DNA of 64,000 nt, from contig NZ_RQJW01000006.1 in the NCBI RefSeq assembly GCF_004028635.1, positions 496,001 through 560,000 on the forward strand, written 5' to 3'. Position numbers and translations under genes: made by a program. This document shows, piece by piece, positions 25,022 through 32,557 of this stretch; the first letter of the stretch is position 1; every line of letters begins with the position of its first letter. The DNA is from Streptomyces cyaneus (GTDB taxonomy: Bacteria > Actinomycetota > Actinomycetes > Streptomycetales > Streptomycetaceae). Under the pieces are notes generated by a model, which was given only the letters and a program-made list of their open reading frames with translations, was not told where the DNA came from and searched no databases.

Positions 25022-26152
25022 TCAGAACCGTACGGCCGGCAGCCCCCGCTTCAGCTTCGGCCCGAACGGCTTCTCCACGAACCGGTGCATCAGCCAGGCC
25101 AGCCCCAGCAGGCTCAGCACGGACAGCGCCAGCGTCGCGTAGGAGCCCAGGCCGAGGCCCCGGTGCAGCACCCGGATGAAGAACCAGCCCAGGTGCTCGT
25201 GGATCAGATAGAAGGGGTACGTCAGCGCCCCCGCCACCGTCAGCCAGCGCCAGTTGGCCCAGCTCGTCCAGCCCAGCGCCACCACCGCGACGGCGGCGAA
25301 GGCGCAGAAGACGATGGCCTGGATGACGTACGGGGAGCGGTGGAACTCACCCTGGGCGCCGGGGTGCCACAGCGCCGTGACCGAGTAGCGCTGGCCCAGC
25401 AGGAAGGACATGCCCACGATCCCCCACAGCAGCAGGTCGCTGCCGAAGCGGTGGATCAGGTACAGCGCGAGGCCGCCGATGAAGAACGGGGCGTGGTCGC
25501 GCATCACCAGCTCGTCGGTCAGCGGGTTGTCGGCGACCCGGGCGAAGGCACCGGCGAGCGTCCACAGGATGCAGAAGGTGACCACTCGGCGGTAGGTGAC
25601 GCCCTTCCAGATCACGAACAGCGCGAAGAGCACGTAGAACTTCAGCTCCACCCACAGCGTCCAGCACACGCCCAGGACCCGAGGCACGCCCAGCGGCTGC
25701 TGCATCATCGTGAGGTTGACCAGGAACTCGTCCGGCCGGACCGGGTGGACGACGACCGGCAGGAGCACCGCGGCGCCGGTGACCATGACGATGGCCACCC
25801 AGTACGCCGGGTAGAGGCGGGAGATCCGGGAGCGGAAGAAGTCGCCGAGGCTGCGGCCCCAGCTGCTCATGCAGATCACGAACCCGCTGATGACGAAGAA
25901 GAACTGCACGCCCAGGCTGCCGTAGGTGGACAGCTGCGACAGCGTCGGGAACATGACCCCGGGGGACTGGTGCCAGGAGTTGGCGACCTCGCCGTTCTTG
26001 CCGGTGAAGTGGTACATGCACACCATCAGCGCGGCCATCAGTCGCAGCCCGTCCAGGGCGCGCAGCCGGCTCGCCGCCCGGGGCCGGACGGGCGGCCGGT
26101 CGGACAGGGGCAGCCGTATGTGCGGTGCCGTGGCCTGGTCAGCCGCGCTCAT
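25022..26152 (-). CDS. Acyltransferase 3-family membrane protein
   Basis: A 376-residue integral membrane O-acyltransferase (OafA/YrhL type) with about ten helices. It opens with RALDGLRLMAALMVCMYHF, which carries the conserved Arg and His of the family. Then come FFVISGFVICMSSWGR (the SGF motif with Arg) and a LYPAYWVAIVMV helix. The ATG at 26152 follows an AGAAGG-type site; a TTG at 26185 is an alternative. It lies inside the glycopolymer locus, so it probably acetylates or otherwise acylates the polymer. The substrate is inferred from position only. Confidence 0.87.
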   Translation of the reverse strand: MSAADQATAPHIRLPLSDRPPVRPRAASRLRALDGLRLMAALMVCMYHFTGKNGEVANSWHQSPGVMFPTLSQLSTYGSLGVQFFFVISGFVICMSSWGRSLGDFFRSRISRLYPAYWVAIVMVTGAAVLLPVVVHPVRPDEFLVNLTMMQQPLGVPRVLGVCWTLWVELKFYVLFALFVIWKGVTYRRVVTFCILWTLAGAFARVADNPLTDELVMRDHAPFFIGGLALYLIHRFGSDLLLWGIVGMSFLLGQRYSVTALWHPGAQGEFHRSPYVIQAIVFCAFAAVAVVALGWTSWANWRWLTVAGALTYPFYLIHEHLGWFFIRVLHRGLGLGSYATLALSVLSLLGLAWLMHRFVEKPFGPKLKRGLPAVRF

Positions 26153-26273
26153 CCTGGGGGCCCTTCTCGTGGAGTCGTAGGACAACCGAACCTACGTACC
26201 TCCGACGGGTGAAAGGTGAGTGACGGTTGACGCATGGGGAGCTCACAGATGTCACTCGGATGAACAGCCACCG

Positions 26274-27650
26274 CTACCTCTTCACCGCCGCGCGCTTCAG
26301 CGCCCGCGCCCGGCGCGCCAGTCGGCGTACGGTCGCGTTGCGCGGGATGAAGGAGAGCTGGGCCGGTACGGCGCCCGGCAGGGCCAGCGAGGTCAGGCGC
26401 TTGCGCTTGAAGTAGCGCCAGGTGTGCGGGTTGAGGTGGTGGGTGAGGTAGGCCTCGGCCGCGTCGCGCAGCCCCGGGTAGATCTTCGGCTGCATCGCGA
26501 ACCCGACCGCCTTGAGCAGCGCGGCCAGTTCGTCCACCCGCTCGCGTGGGGGCATCGCCCAGCCGCCGACCGCGGAGGCGTCCGCGATGTCGGGGAGCAG
26601 GGCGTCGACGATGGTCAGCGGCACGCGGTTGCTGTTCTGGTAGGGCGCGAGCCGGGCCAGCAGGGTGTCGGTGCCGACCCGCGCGACCGGGACGCCGTAC
26701 AGACCGGCGGCGGTCAGCAGCGCGGTCGAGAAGCAGCCGACGACGAGGGCGGGCCGCAGCCGCTGGAAGGCCACCTCGGCGAGTACGGGCCGGTCCAGGA
26801 GGGTGAGTTCGGCGCCCAGCTTCTTCGCCTCGTCCTCCAGGATCGTCGACCAGCGGGCCGGCGCGACGGGGTGCGGCTTGAACACGAGCCTGCGGTGGCC
26901 CAGTTCGACGGCGCCGCGCACCATCTGCCGGTGCACGTCCTCCTCCTCGGCGTCGGTGAGGATGCCGAGCGCGGAGAGGTACTGGCCGAGCAACAGGGCC
27001 GGCTGGGCGTCGGTGGCCGTGGCGGTCGCCGAGGCGGTCGCGGTCAACTCGCCCTCGCCCTCGGCGAGTTCGCCGATCACCTTGAGGAACGCCTCGGACG
27101 GCACCAGTTCGGTCGGGACGCCGAACTCGGTCAGCAGCAGCGGGGTGAGGCCCGGGACGAGATCGAGGTGCAGCAGGCGCCCGATGCGGGTGCCGACCAG
27201 CGGGTCGACCTTGTCGCGCGTGGGGCCGTAGCTCACGAGGCCGCCGGCGTAGACGTCGACGGGAGCGCCGGTGAACAGCTGGCACAGCGCGAGGGCCGGA
27301 TTGACCTGGACGGACTCGACGGCCAGCTGCACCTCGTCGTCGCCGAGGTGCCACAGCAGCCGTACGTACCGCTCCCACATGGGGATGTCGTCCGCGCGGG
27401 GCGACCAGCCGCCGGGGTGGAACGGCGCGATGGTCGCGTTCCAGGACAGCACCTCGTCGAAACGCTCGCGCAGCGCCGCGAAGCCCGGCATCGCGTCGAC
27501 GGACGGGGTGATCTCGGGGTTGGTCGCGTTGTTGGTGACCAGCAGCAGCCGGCGGTCGGCCGGTGCGAAGAGCCCGGCGTCCAGGGCGGCGGCCAGGGTC
27601 GCGGCGCCGTACAGCGTCGAGGCGCAGAAGATCTGGGTGGTGCGCGGCAT
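26274..27650 (-). CDS. Polysialyltransferase-like glycosyltransferase (module B)
   Basis: A 458-residue paralogue of the 23613 product, sharing TRDKVD/TRNRIP-flanked SYGPTR, RLLHLDLVPGLTP, LLGQYLSA, FKPHP, GCFSTALLTAAGLYG and YQNSNRVPLTI. The acidic motif differs: DVYAGGLVSYGP has Gly where module A has Asp in HVYADG. Catalysis may therefore be altered, or another acidic residue may be used. A low-complexity ATASATATATDA insert lies before LLLGQYLSA. The ATG at 27650 overlaps the stop of the GT2 gene (TGATG). It ends 120 bases before the acyltransferase start. Confidence 0.82.
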   Translation of the reverse strand: MPRTTQIFCASTLYGAATLAAALDAGLFAPADRRLLLVTNNATNPEITPSVDAMPGFAALRERFDEVLSWNATIAPFHPGGWSPRADDIPMWERYVRLLWHLGDDEVQLAVESVQVNPALALCQLFTGAPVDVYAGGLVSYGPTRDKVDPLVGTRIGRLLHLDLVPGLTPLLLTEFGVPTELVPSEAFLKVIGELAEGEGELTATASATATATDAQPALLLGQYLSALGILTDAEEEDVHRQMVRGAVELGHRRLVFKPHPVAPARWSTILEDEAKKLGAELTLLDRPVLAEVAFQRLRPALVVGCFSTALLTAAGLYGVPVARVGTDTLLARLAPYQNSNRVPLTIVDALLPDIADASAVGGWAMPPRERVDELAALLKAVGFAMQPKIYPGLRDAAEAYLTHHLNPHTWRYFKRKRLTSLALPGAVPAQLSFIPRNATVRRLARRARALKRAAVKR

Positions 27651-28630
27651 CAGGCGGCCACCGTCCGTGCCCCCATCGAGCGGCGGCGCACCCGTCGCAG
27701 CCGGGCGGCGCGCTGCGCGTCCATCGAGTCCATTACCTCCGCGAGCACGTCCTGCGGCATTCTTTTCAGGGCGGCGGCGCTCATCGAGCGCAGTTTTCGA
27801 GCCACGGCGGGTTCGAACCTCTCGATTTGTCCGAGATGATGAGCCATGATCGCGCAATAAGTACGCACGGCTTTTGGAAGCAGCTTATCGGCCTCGGGGT
27901 CGGCCGCCGTTTCCTCGATTACCTGATCGAACGCACGAATGAAATCCAGCTGCCGGACGTCACCGATCTGGGTGAGTGAGGACGCCACTCCGCGCCGGTA
28001 GTAGACACCCAGCAGCCCCACCGCGGCGAAGGATTCCGCCTCCCGGTGCAGTTTCCAGATCCACGGCCGGTCCTCGGCGGTGCGCAGCCCGTGGGTGAAG
28101 TGCAGCACCCCGCGGTCGACGAGGCGGCGGTGGTAGATGCCCGCCCACGCGTACGCGTAGTCCACGGACGTCGACCGGTCGGCGGGCAGGATCGCCTCCC
28201 GCGGATTCATCACCGTCCAGCGCCGGCCGTGCGGCACCCGGTGGATGCTGCGCGCCCGCCCCGTGCACTGCACATGGTCGGTGCGCACGAAGTCGCAGCC
28301 CAACTCCTCGATCGCCGCGAGAAGTTGCGGGAAGTAGCCGGGCGCCAGCCAGTCGTCGCCGTCCAGGAACGTCAGATACTCGCCACGCGCCTTGTCGATG
28401 CCCGTGTTCCGTGCGGTGGCCAGCCCTCCGTTCTGCTCGTGTCTGACGACCACCGCGCCCGGCAGCTCACGCTCCGCGCGCGCGAGAATGTCCGGTGTCC
28501 CGTCGGTCGAGCAGTCGTCGACGAGGATGAACTCGAAGTCCTCGCGTGTGTTCGCACGCAGGCTCTTCAAGGTGTCTGGCGCGTATTGCTGCACGTTGTA
28601 GAACGGCACGATGACCGAGAGCTTGACCAC
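27650..28630 (-). CDS. GT2 glycosyltransferase (glycopolymer module B)
   Basis: A 326-residue GT2 enzyme starting at GTG 28630 (MVKLSVIVPFYNV). Its motifs are LVDDCSTDGTPDIL, GGLATARNTGIDKARG and FLDGDDWLAPGYF. It matches the module A GT2 in motif order and in the C-terminal SSLTQIGDVRQLDF block. The reading frame is open far upstream, but that part has no homology and opposes the 28829 gene. Translation is coupled to the module B polysialyltransferase-like gene. The ribosome site is weak. Confidence 0.86.
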   Translation of the reverse strand: MVKLSVIVPFYNVQQYAPDTLKSLRANTREDFEFILVDDCSTDGTPDILARAERELPGAVVVRHEQNGGLATARNTGIDKARGEYLTFLDGDDWLAPGYFPQLLAAIEELGCDFVRTDHVQCTGRARSIHRVPHGRRWTVMNPREAILPADRSTSVDYAYAWAGIYHRRLVDRGVLHFTHGLRTAEDRPWIWKLHREAESFAAVGLLGVYYRRGVASSLTQIGDVRQLDFIRAFDQVIEETAADPEADKLLPKAVRTYCAIMAHHLGQIERFEPAVARKLRSMSAAALKRMPQDVLAEVMDSMDAQRAARLRRVRRRSMGARTVAA

Positions 28631-28828
28631 GTGAAGGACGTTAGGCGGCGGTCCGGCTCCCGTCTTTACCCGGAGCTTGATGTCAGGTGAACGACGCGTG
28701 GCGATGCAGTGAACCAGACTTTTTTTCAACGGCTTCGGAAGCTGATTCGCCGTTCGTCGATGTGCTGTTAACCGTTTGTTGCATTTGGGTTGGGCAGAAC
28801 CTCTCAATCGCTTCCTAGCGTCTTCGAC

Positions 28829-30142
28829 GTGCCAGCAAGTGCGACGAAGACCCGACGAGTTGCCGTACTCGCGGATTCCGATACCCGGTGGAAATGGGGC
28901 GCGCTCACCGCGAACCGCATCGCTCCGGAGAATTCGGACATCCGCCTGGACGGATTCCTCCTGCGTGGCCGGGCCACCCCCACTCCCCGACAGCTCCAGG
29001 AGGTCGGCGTTCATGCCGACTCCCTGCGTGAGGTGACCGCCGTCGAGTTCCTGCGCGTCATGGCGCAGGAGTCGTACGACGTCCTGGTCCTCTCCCTCGT
29101 CGGCGGGGGCGTCCAGGCCATGCTGCACGGCCTGAAGCGGGTCTGGGAGGGGCAGTCCGAGCGGCCCGTCGTCGTCACCGGCTATGTCGGCGTCGTCTAC
29201 GAGAAGCTCGCCGACGGCCTGCTGCTGCGGCACGGCGCGGACCTCGTCCTCGCCAACTCCCGCCAGGACGCCGAGCGGTTCCGCGCGGTGTACGACGGGG
29301 TCGGCGCCGACTCCTCGGCGGTGACCGAGGTGGCGCTGCCGTTCCTCGGCGGCGAGCCCTACGCCGGCGAGCACGACCCGTACACGGTCGTCTTCGCCGC
29401 CCAGCCCTCGGTGCCGGACAACCGCAGGGACCGTACGTACCTGCTGAACCGCCTCATCCAGCACGCCCGCAAGCACCCCGAGCGCGAGGTGCTGCTGAAG
29501 CTGCGCTCCAAGCCCGGCGAACACACCACGCACATCGAGGAGTTGCCGTACCAGAAGCTGGTGCAGCGCCTCGACCCGCCGGCCAACTTCCAGCTGGTGT
29601 ACGGGAACATGGGCGAGGTCCTCGACCGCACCGACCTGCTGGTCACGATCAGCTCCACGGCGGCGCTGGAGTCCCTGCACCGCCGTATCCCCACCGTCGT
29701 CCTCAGCGACCTCGGCGTGCGCGAGGTGCTCGGCAACCACCACTTCGTGGGCTCCGGGTGCCTCGCCTCCTGGGACCAGCTGGACGACGGGCACAGCCCG
29801 ACGCCCGACGAGGAGTGGGTGTCCCGGCAGGGCGTCGTCGCCGACGGCTCGTATGCCACCGCCTTCGACGCGGCCCGCGAGCGCATCGCCAAGCTGCTCC
29901 AGCAGCCCGGCGGACTGCCCGCCCTCACGCCGTACTACACGCCGGCCACCGCCCCCGGCTATCTGCCCGGCATCCTCGCCCGCCACCACCTCGGCCCCGA
30001 CGGCAGCCCGCTGCCCGGCGCCCCCGCCCACGACAAGGAGCCCGGCCCGGTCCGCCAGATAGTGCGCCGGGCGGCGCGCGGCGCCTACCGGCACGGCGTG
30101 CAGCGCGTGGCGCCGGTCATCCGGCGGATGGGCGAGCTGTGA
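28829..30142 (+). CDS. DUF6716-type putative glycosyltransferase
   Basis: A 437-residue predicted GT-B protein beginning MPASATKTRRVAVLADSDTRWKWG (GTG 28829; TTG 28790 is an alternative). Its early AVLADSDTRWKWGAL block is typical of the actinobacterial DUF6716 family. A C-terminal LLVTISSTAALESLHRRIPTVVL segment resembles the Ser/Thr motif of sialyl- and capsule transferases, and LLKLRSKPGEHTTH lies where those enzymes carry the HP motif. The tail is basic. It starts the NeuA-NeuB operon and probably adds a polymer sugar. Substrate is unknown. Confidence 0.8.
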   Translation: MPASATKTRRVAVLADSDTRWKWGALTANRIAPENSDIRLDGFLLRGRATPTPRQLQEVGVHADSLREVTAVEFLRVMAQESYDVLVLSLVGGGVQAMLHGLKRVWEGQSERPVVVTGYVGVVYEKLADGLLLRHGADLVLANSRQDAERFRAVYDGVGADSSAVTEVALPFLGGEPYAGEHDPYTVVFAAQPSVPDNRRDRTYLLNRLIQHARKHPEREVLLKLRSKPGEHTTHIEELPYQKLVQRLDPPANFQLVYGNMGEVLDRTDLLVTISSTAALESLHRRIPTVVLSDLGVREVLGNHHFVGSGCLASWDQLDDGHSPTPDEEWVSRQGVVADGSYATAFDAARERIAKLLQQPGGLPALTPYYTPATAPGYLPGILARHHLGPDGSPLPGAPAHDKEPGPVRQIVRRAARGAYRHGVQRVAPVIRRMGEL

Positions 30143-30174
30143 GCCGCCAGACCTCACGTCAAGGAGCAGAACCC

Positions 30175-31482
30175 ATGTCCAACCCGGAAGCAGGTCAAGG
30201 CACTTCGGTGCCGCGCGTGCTCGCCGTCATCCCCGCGCGCGGCGGCTCCAAGGGCGTGCCCGCGAAGAACCTCATGCCCGTCGGCGGCGTGCCGCTGGTG
30301 GCGCGTGCGGTGCGCGAGTGCCGGGCCTCCAGGCTCGTCACGGACGTCGTCGTCTCCACCGACGACCAGGGCATCGCGGCCGCCGCCCGCCAGGCCGGCG
30401 CCGAGGTCGTGCTGCGCCCCGCCGCCATCGCCGGCGACACCGCCACCTCCGAGGCGGCCGTGCTGCACGCCATGGACGCGCACGAGGCGCTGCACGGCTC
30501 GCCGGTGGACGTGGTCCTGCTCGTGCAGTGCACCAGCCCCTTCATCGTCCGCGAGGACATCGACGGCGTGGTCAAGGCGATCGTCGCCAACGGCGCCGAC
30601 ACCTCGCTGACCGTCGCGCCCTTCCACGGCTTCGTGTGGCGCCACGGCGACGACGAGCCCACGGCTGCCGTACGCGCCGAGCGCCAGGCCGTAGAGGGCG
30701 GCACCGACACCGTCGCCACCCGCACCACCACCGCAGCCGGCGGCGGCTACGGCGTCAACCACGACAAGTCCTTCCGCCCGCGCCGCCAGGACCGCCCCCA
30801 GGACTTCCTGGAGACCGGCGCCGCCTACGCGATGGACGCCGACGGCTTCCGCGAGCACAAGCATCGCTTCTTCGGCCGCACCGAACTCGTGCGCACCGAC
30901 CCCGCCCGGGTCCTGGAGATCGATGATCCGCACGACCTGGCCCGCGCCCGCGCGCTGGCGCCGCTGTTCGACGCGGACCGACCCGGCGCCCTCCCGACCG
31001 CCGACGACATCGACGCGGTCGTACTGGACTTCGACGGCACCCAGACCGATGACCGGGTGCTGATCGATGCCGATGGAAAGGAGTTCGTCTCCGTGCACCG
31101 CGGAGACGGCCTCGGCATCGCCGCCCTGCGCAAGAGCGGGCTGAAGATGCTGATCCTGTCCACGGAGCAGAACCCGGTCGTCGCCGCCCGCGCACGGAAG
31201 CTGCAGATTCCCGTGCTGCACGGCATCGACCGGAAGGACCTCGCACTCAAGCAGTGGTGCGAGGAGCAGGGCATCGCGCCTGAGCGCGTGCTCTACGTCG
31301 GCAACGACGTCAACGACCTCCCGTGCTTCGCCCTCGTGGGCTGGCCCGTGGCGGTCGCGAGCGCCCACGACGTCGTGCGCGGCGCCGCACGCGCGGTCAC
31401 CACCACCCCCGGTGGCGACGGCGCAATCCGAGAGATCGCCAGCTGGATCCTCGGCCCCTCTCTCGACTCCCTCACCAAGTAA
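30175..31482 (+). CDS. neuA: CMP-nonulosonate synthetase fused to a KdsC/HAD phosphatase
   Basis: A 435-residue two-domain enzyme. Residues 15-260 are an acylneuraminate cytidylyltransferase, with VLAVIPARGGSKGVPAKN for CTP binding, VVSTDDQGIA and LVQCTSPFI. Residues of about 280-430 are a KdsC-like HAD phosphatase with VVLDFDGTQTDD, a LILSTEQN segment and YVGNDVNDLPCF. The fusion suggests that a 9-phosphate of a nonulosonic acid is removed and the sugar is then activated with CTP. The ATG at 30175 follows AAGGAG. The NeuB-type gene is 13 bases downstream. Confidence 0.9.
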   Translation: MSNPEAGQGTSVPRVLAVIPARGGSKGVPAKNLMPVGGVPLVARAVRECRASRLVTDVVVSTDDQGIAAAARQAGAEVVLRPAAIAGDTATSEAAVLHAMDAHEALHGSPVDVVLLVQCTSPFIVREDIDGVVKAIVANGADTSLTVAPFHGFVWRHGDDEPTAAVRAERQAVEGGTDTVATRTTTAAGGGYGVNHDKSFRPRRQDRPQDFLETGAAYAMDADGFREHKHRFFGRTELVRTDPARVLEIDDPHDLARARALAPLFDADRPGALPTADDIDAVVLDFDGTQTDDRVLIDADGKEFVSVHRGDGLGIAALRKSGLKMLILSTEQNPVVAARARKLQIPVLHGIDRKDLALKQWCEEQGIAPERVLYVGNDVNDLPCFALVGWPVAVASAHDVVRGAARAVTTTPGGDGAIREIASWILGPSLDSLTK

Positions 31483-31495
31483 GGACATCTCTGCC

Positions 31496-32434
31496 ATGAG
31501 CACCAACTCCCGCCTCCGCTCCTTCGGTTCGCGCGAAGTCGGCCCGGGCAAGCCCGTCTACATCTGCGGCGAGATCGGCATCAACCACAACGGTGAGCTG
31601 GAGAACGCCTTCAAGCTCATCGACGCGGCAGCCGAGGCCGGCTGTGACGCCGTGAAGTTCCAGAAGCGCACCCCGGAGATCTGCACCCCGCGCGACCAGT
31701 GGGACATCGAGCGCGACACCCCCTGGGGCCGGATGACCTACATCGACTACCGCCACCGGGTGGAGTTCGGTGAGGACGAGTACCGCCAGATCGACGAGTA
31801 CTGCAAGACCAAGAACATCGACTGGTTCGCCTCCCCGTGGGACACCGAGGCCGTCGCCTTCCTGGAGAAGTTCGACGTCCCGGCCCACAAGGTCGCCTCG
31901 GCCTCCCTCACCGACGACGAGCTGCTGCGCGCCCTGCGCTCGACGGGCCGGGCCGTGATCCTGTCGACCGGCATGTCGACCCCGAAGCAGATCCGCCACG
32001 CGGTCGAGGTCCTGGGCTCGGACAACATCGTCATGTGCCACGCCACCTCCACCTACCCGGCGAAGGCCGAGGAGCTCAACCTCCGCGCGATCAACACCCT
32101 GGAGAAGGAGTTCCCGAACGTCCCGATCGGCTACTCCGGCCACGAGACGGGCCTGCAGACCACGCTGGCCGCGGTCGCCCTCGGCGCCGTCTTCGTCGAG
32201 CGCCACATCACCCTGGACCGCGCGATGTGGGGTTCGGACCAGGCCGCCTCGGTCGAGCCGCAGGGCCTCACCCGCCTCGTCCGCGACATCCGCACCATCG
32301 AGGCCTCGCTCGGTGACGGCGTCAAGAAGGTCTACGACTCCGAGCTCGGCCCGATGAAGAAGCTTCGCCGCGTCGCCGGTGTGGTCGCCGAGGCGGAGAT
32401 CGCCGCGGCGGCGGGCGAGCCGGTCTCGGTCTGA
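31496..32434 (+). CDS. neuB: Short NeuB-type nonulosonate synthase
   Basis: A 312-residue sialic acid synthase domain that condenses phosphoenolpyruvate with a mannose-type sugar. Typical motifs are VYICGEIGINHNGELE, AVKFQKRTPE, WFASPWDTEAVAFL, VILSTGMSTPKQI, MCHATSTYPAKAEELNL, IGYSGHETGLQTT and FVERHITLDR with the catalytic His and Glu residues. The protein ends after the barrel: the C-terminal SAF antifreeze-like domain of ordinary NeuB (about 350 residues) is missing. The upstream HAD phosphatase fusion makes a phosphorylated substrate plausible. The ribosome site is AAGGACA. Confidence 0.92.
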   Translation: MSTNSRLRSFGSREVGPGKPVYICGEIGINHNGELENAFKLIDAAAEAGCDAVKFQKRTPEICTPRDQWDIERDTPWGRMTYIDYRHRVEFGEDEYRQIDEYCKTKNIDWFASPWDTEAVAFLEKFDVPAHKVASASLTDDELLRALRSTGRAVILSTGMSTPKQIRHAVEVLGSDNIVMCHATSTYPAKAEELNLRAINTLEKEFPNVPIGYSGHETGLQTTLAAVALGAVFVERHITLDRAMWGSDQAASVEPQGLTRLVRDIRTIEASLGDGVKKVYDSELGPMKKLRRVAGVVAEAEIAAAAGEPVSV

Positions 32435-32469
32435 CCCGGAACGCACCGAGTTCGAACGCGCGCGCCGAT

Positions 32470-32501
32470 GTCCGAGCGCTCCGAGTACGGGGCGCTCGGA
32501 C
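32470..32501 (+). terminator. Nested hairpin after neuB
   Basis: A perfect 10-bp stem, GTCCGAGCGC with GCGCTCGGAC, surrounds a 12-base loop. It is nested in a longer imperfect repeat (GAGTTCGAACG near 32449 with CGTTCGAGTTC near 32509). It may terminate or attenuate transcription before the 32558 gene. Confidence 0.6.
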
Positions 32502-32557
32502 TCGGCGCCGTTCGAGTTCCCTGACCACCAGCAACACGAGCTGAATACGAGCGCCGC

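Noticed and set aside
23882..26212. 776-codon plus-strand frame across the polysialyltransferase and acyltransferase genes
   Set aside because: It is extremely rich in Arg, Pro and Ala, overlaps two convincing genes and crosses a strong terminator. It is a codon-bias artefact.
27650..30157. Apparent 835-residue protein made of an N-terminal unknown plus GT2
   Set aside because: The first 500 codons are antisense to the DUF6716 gene. The GT2 domain starts normally at GTG 28630.
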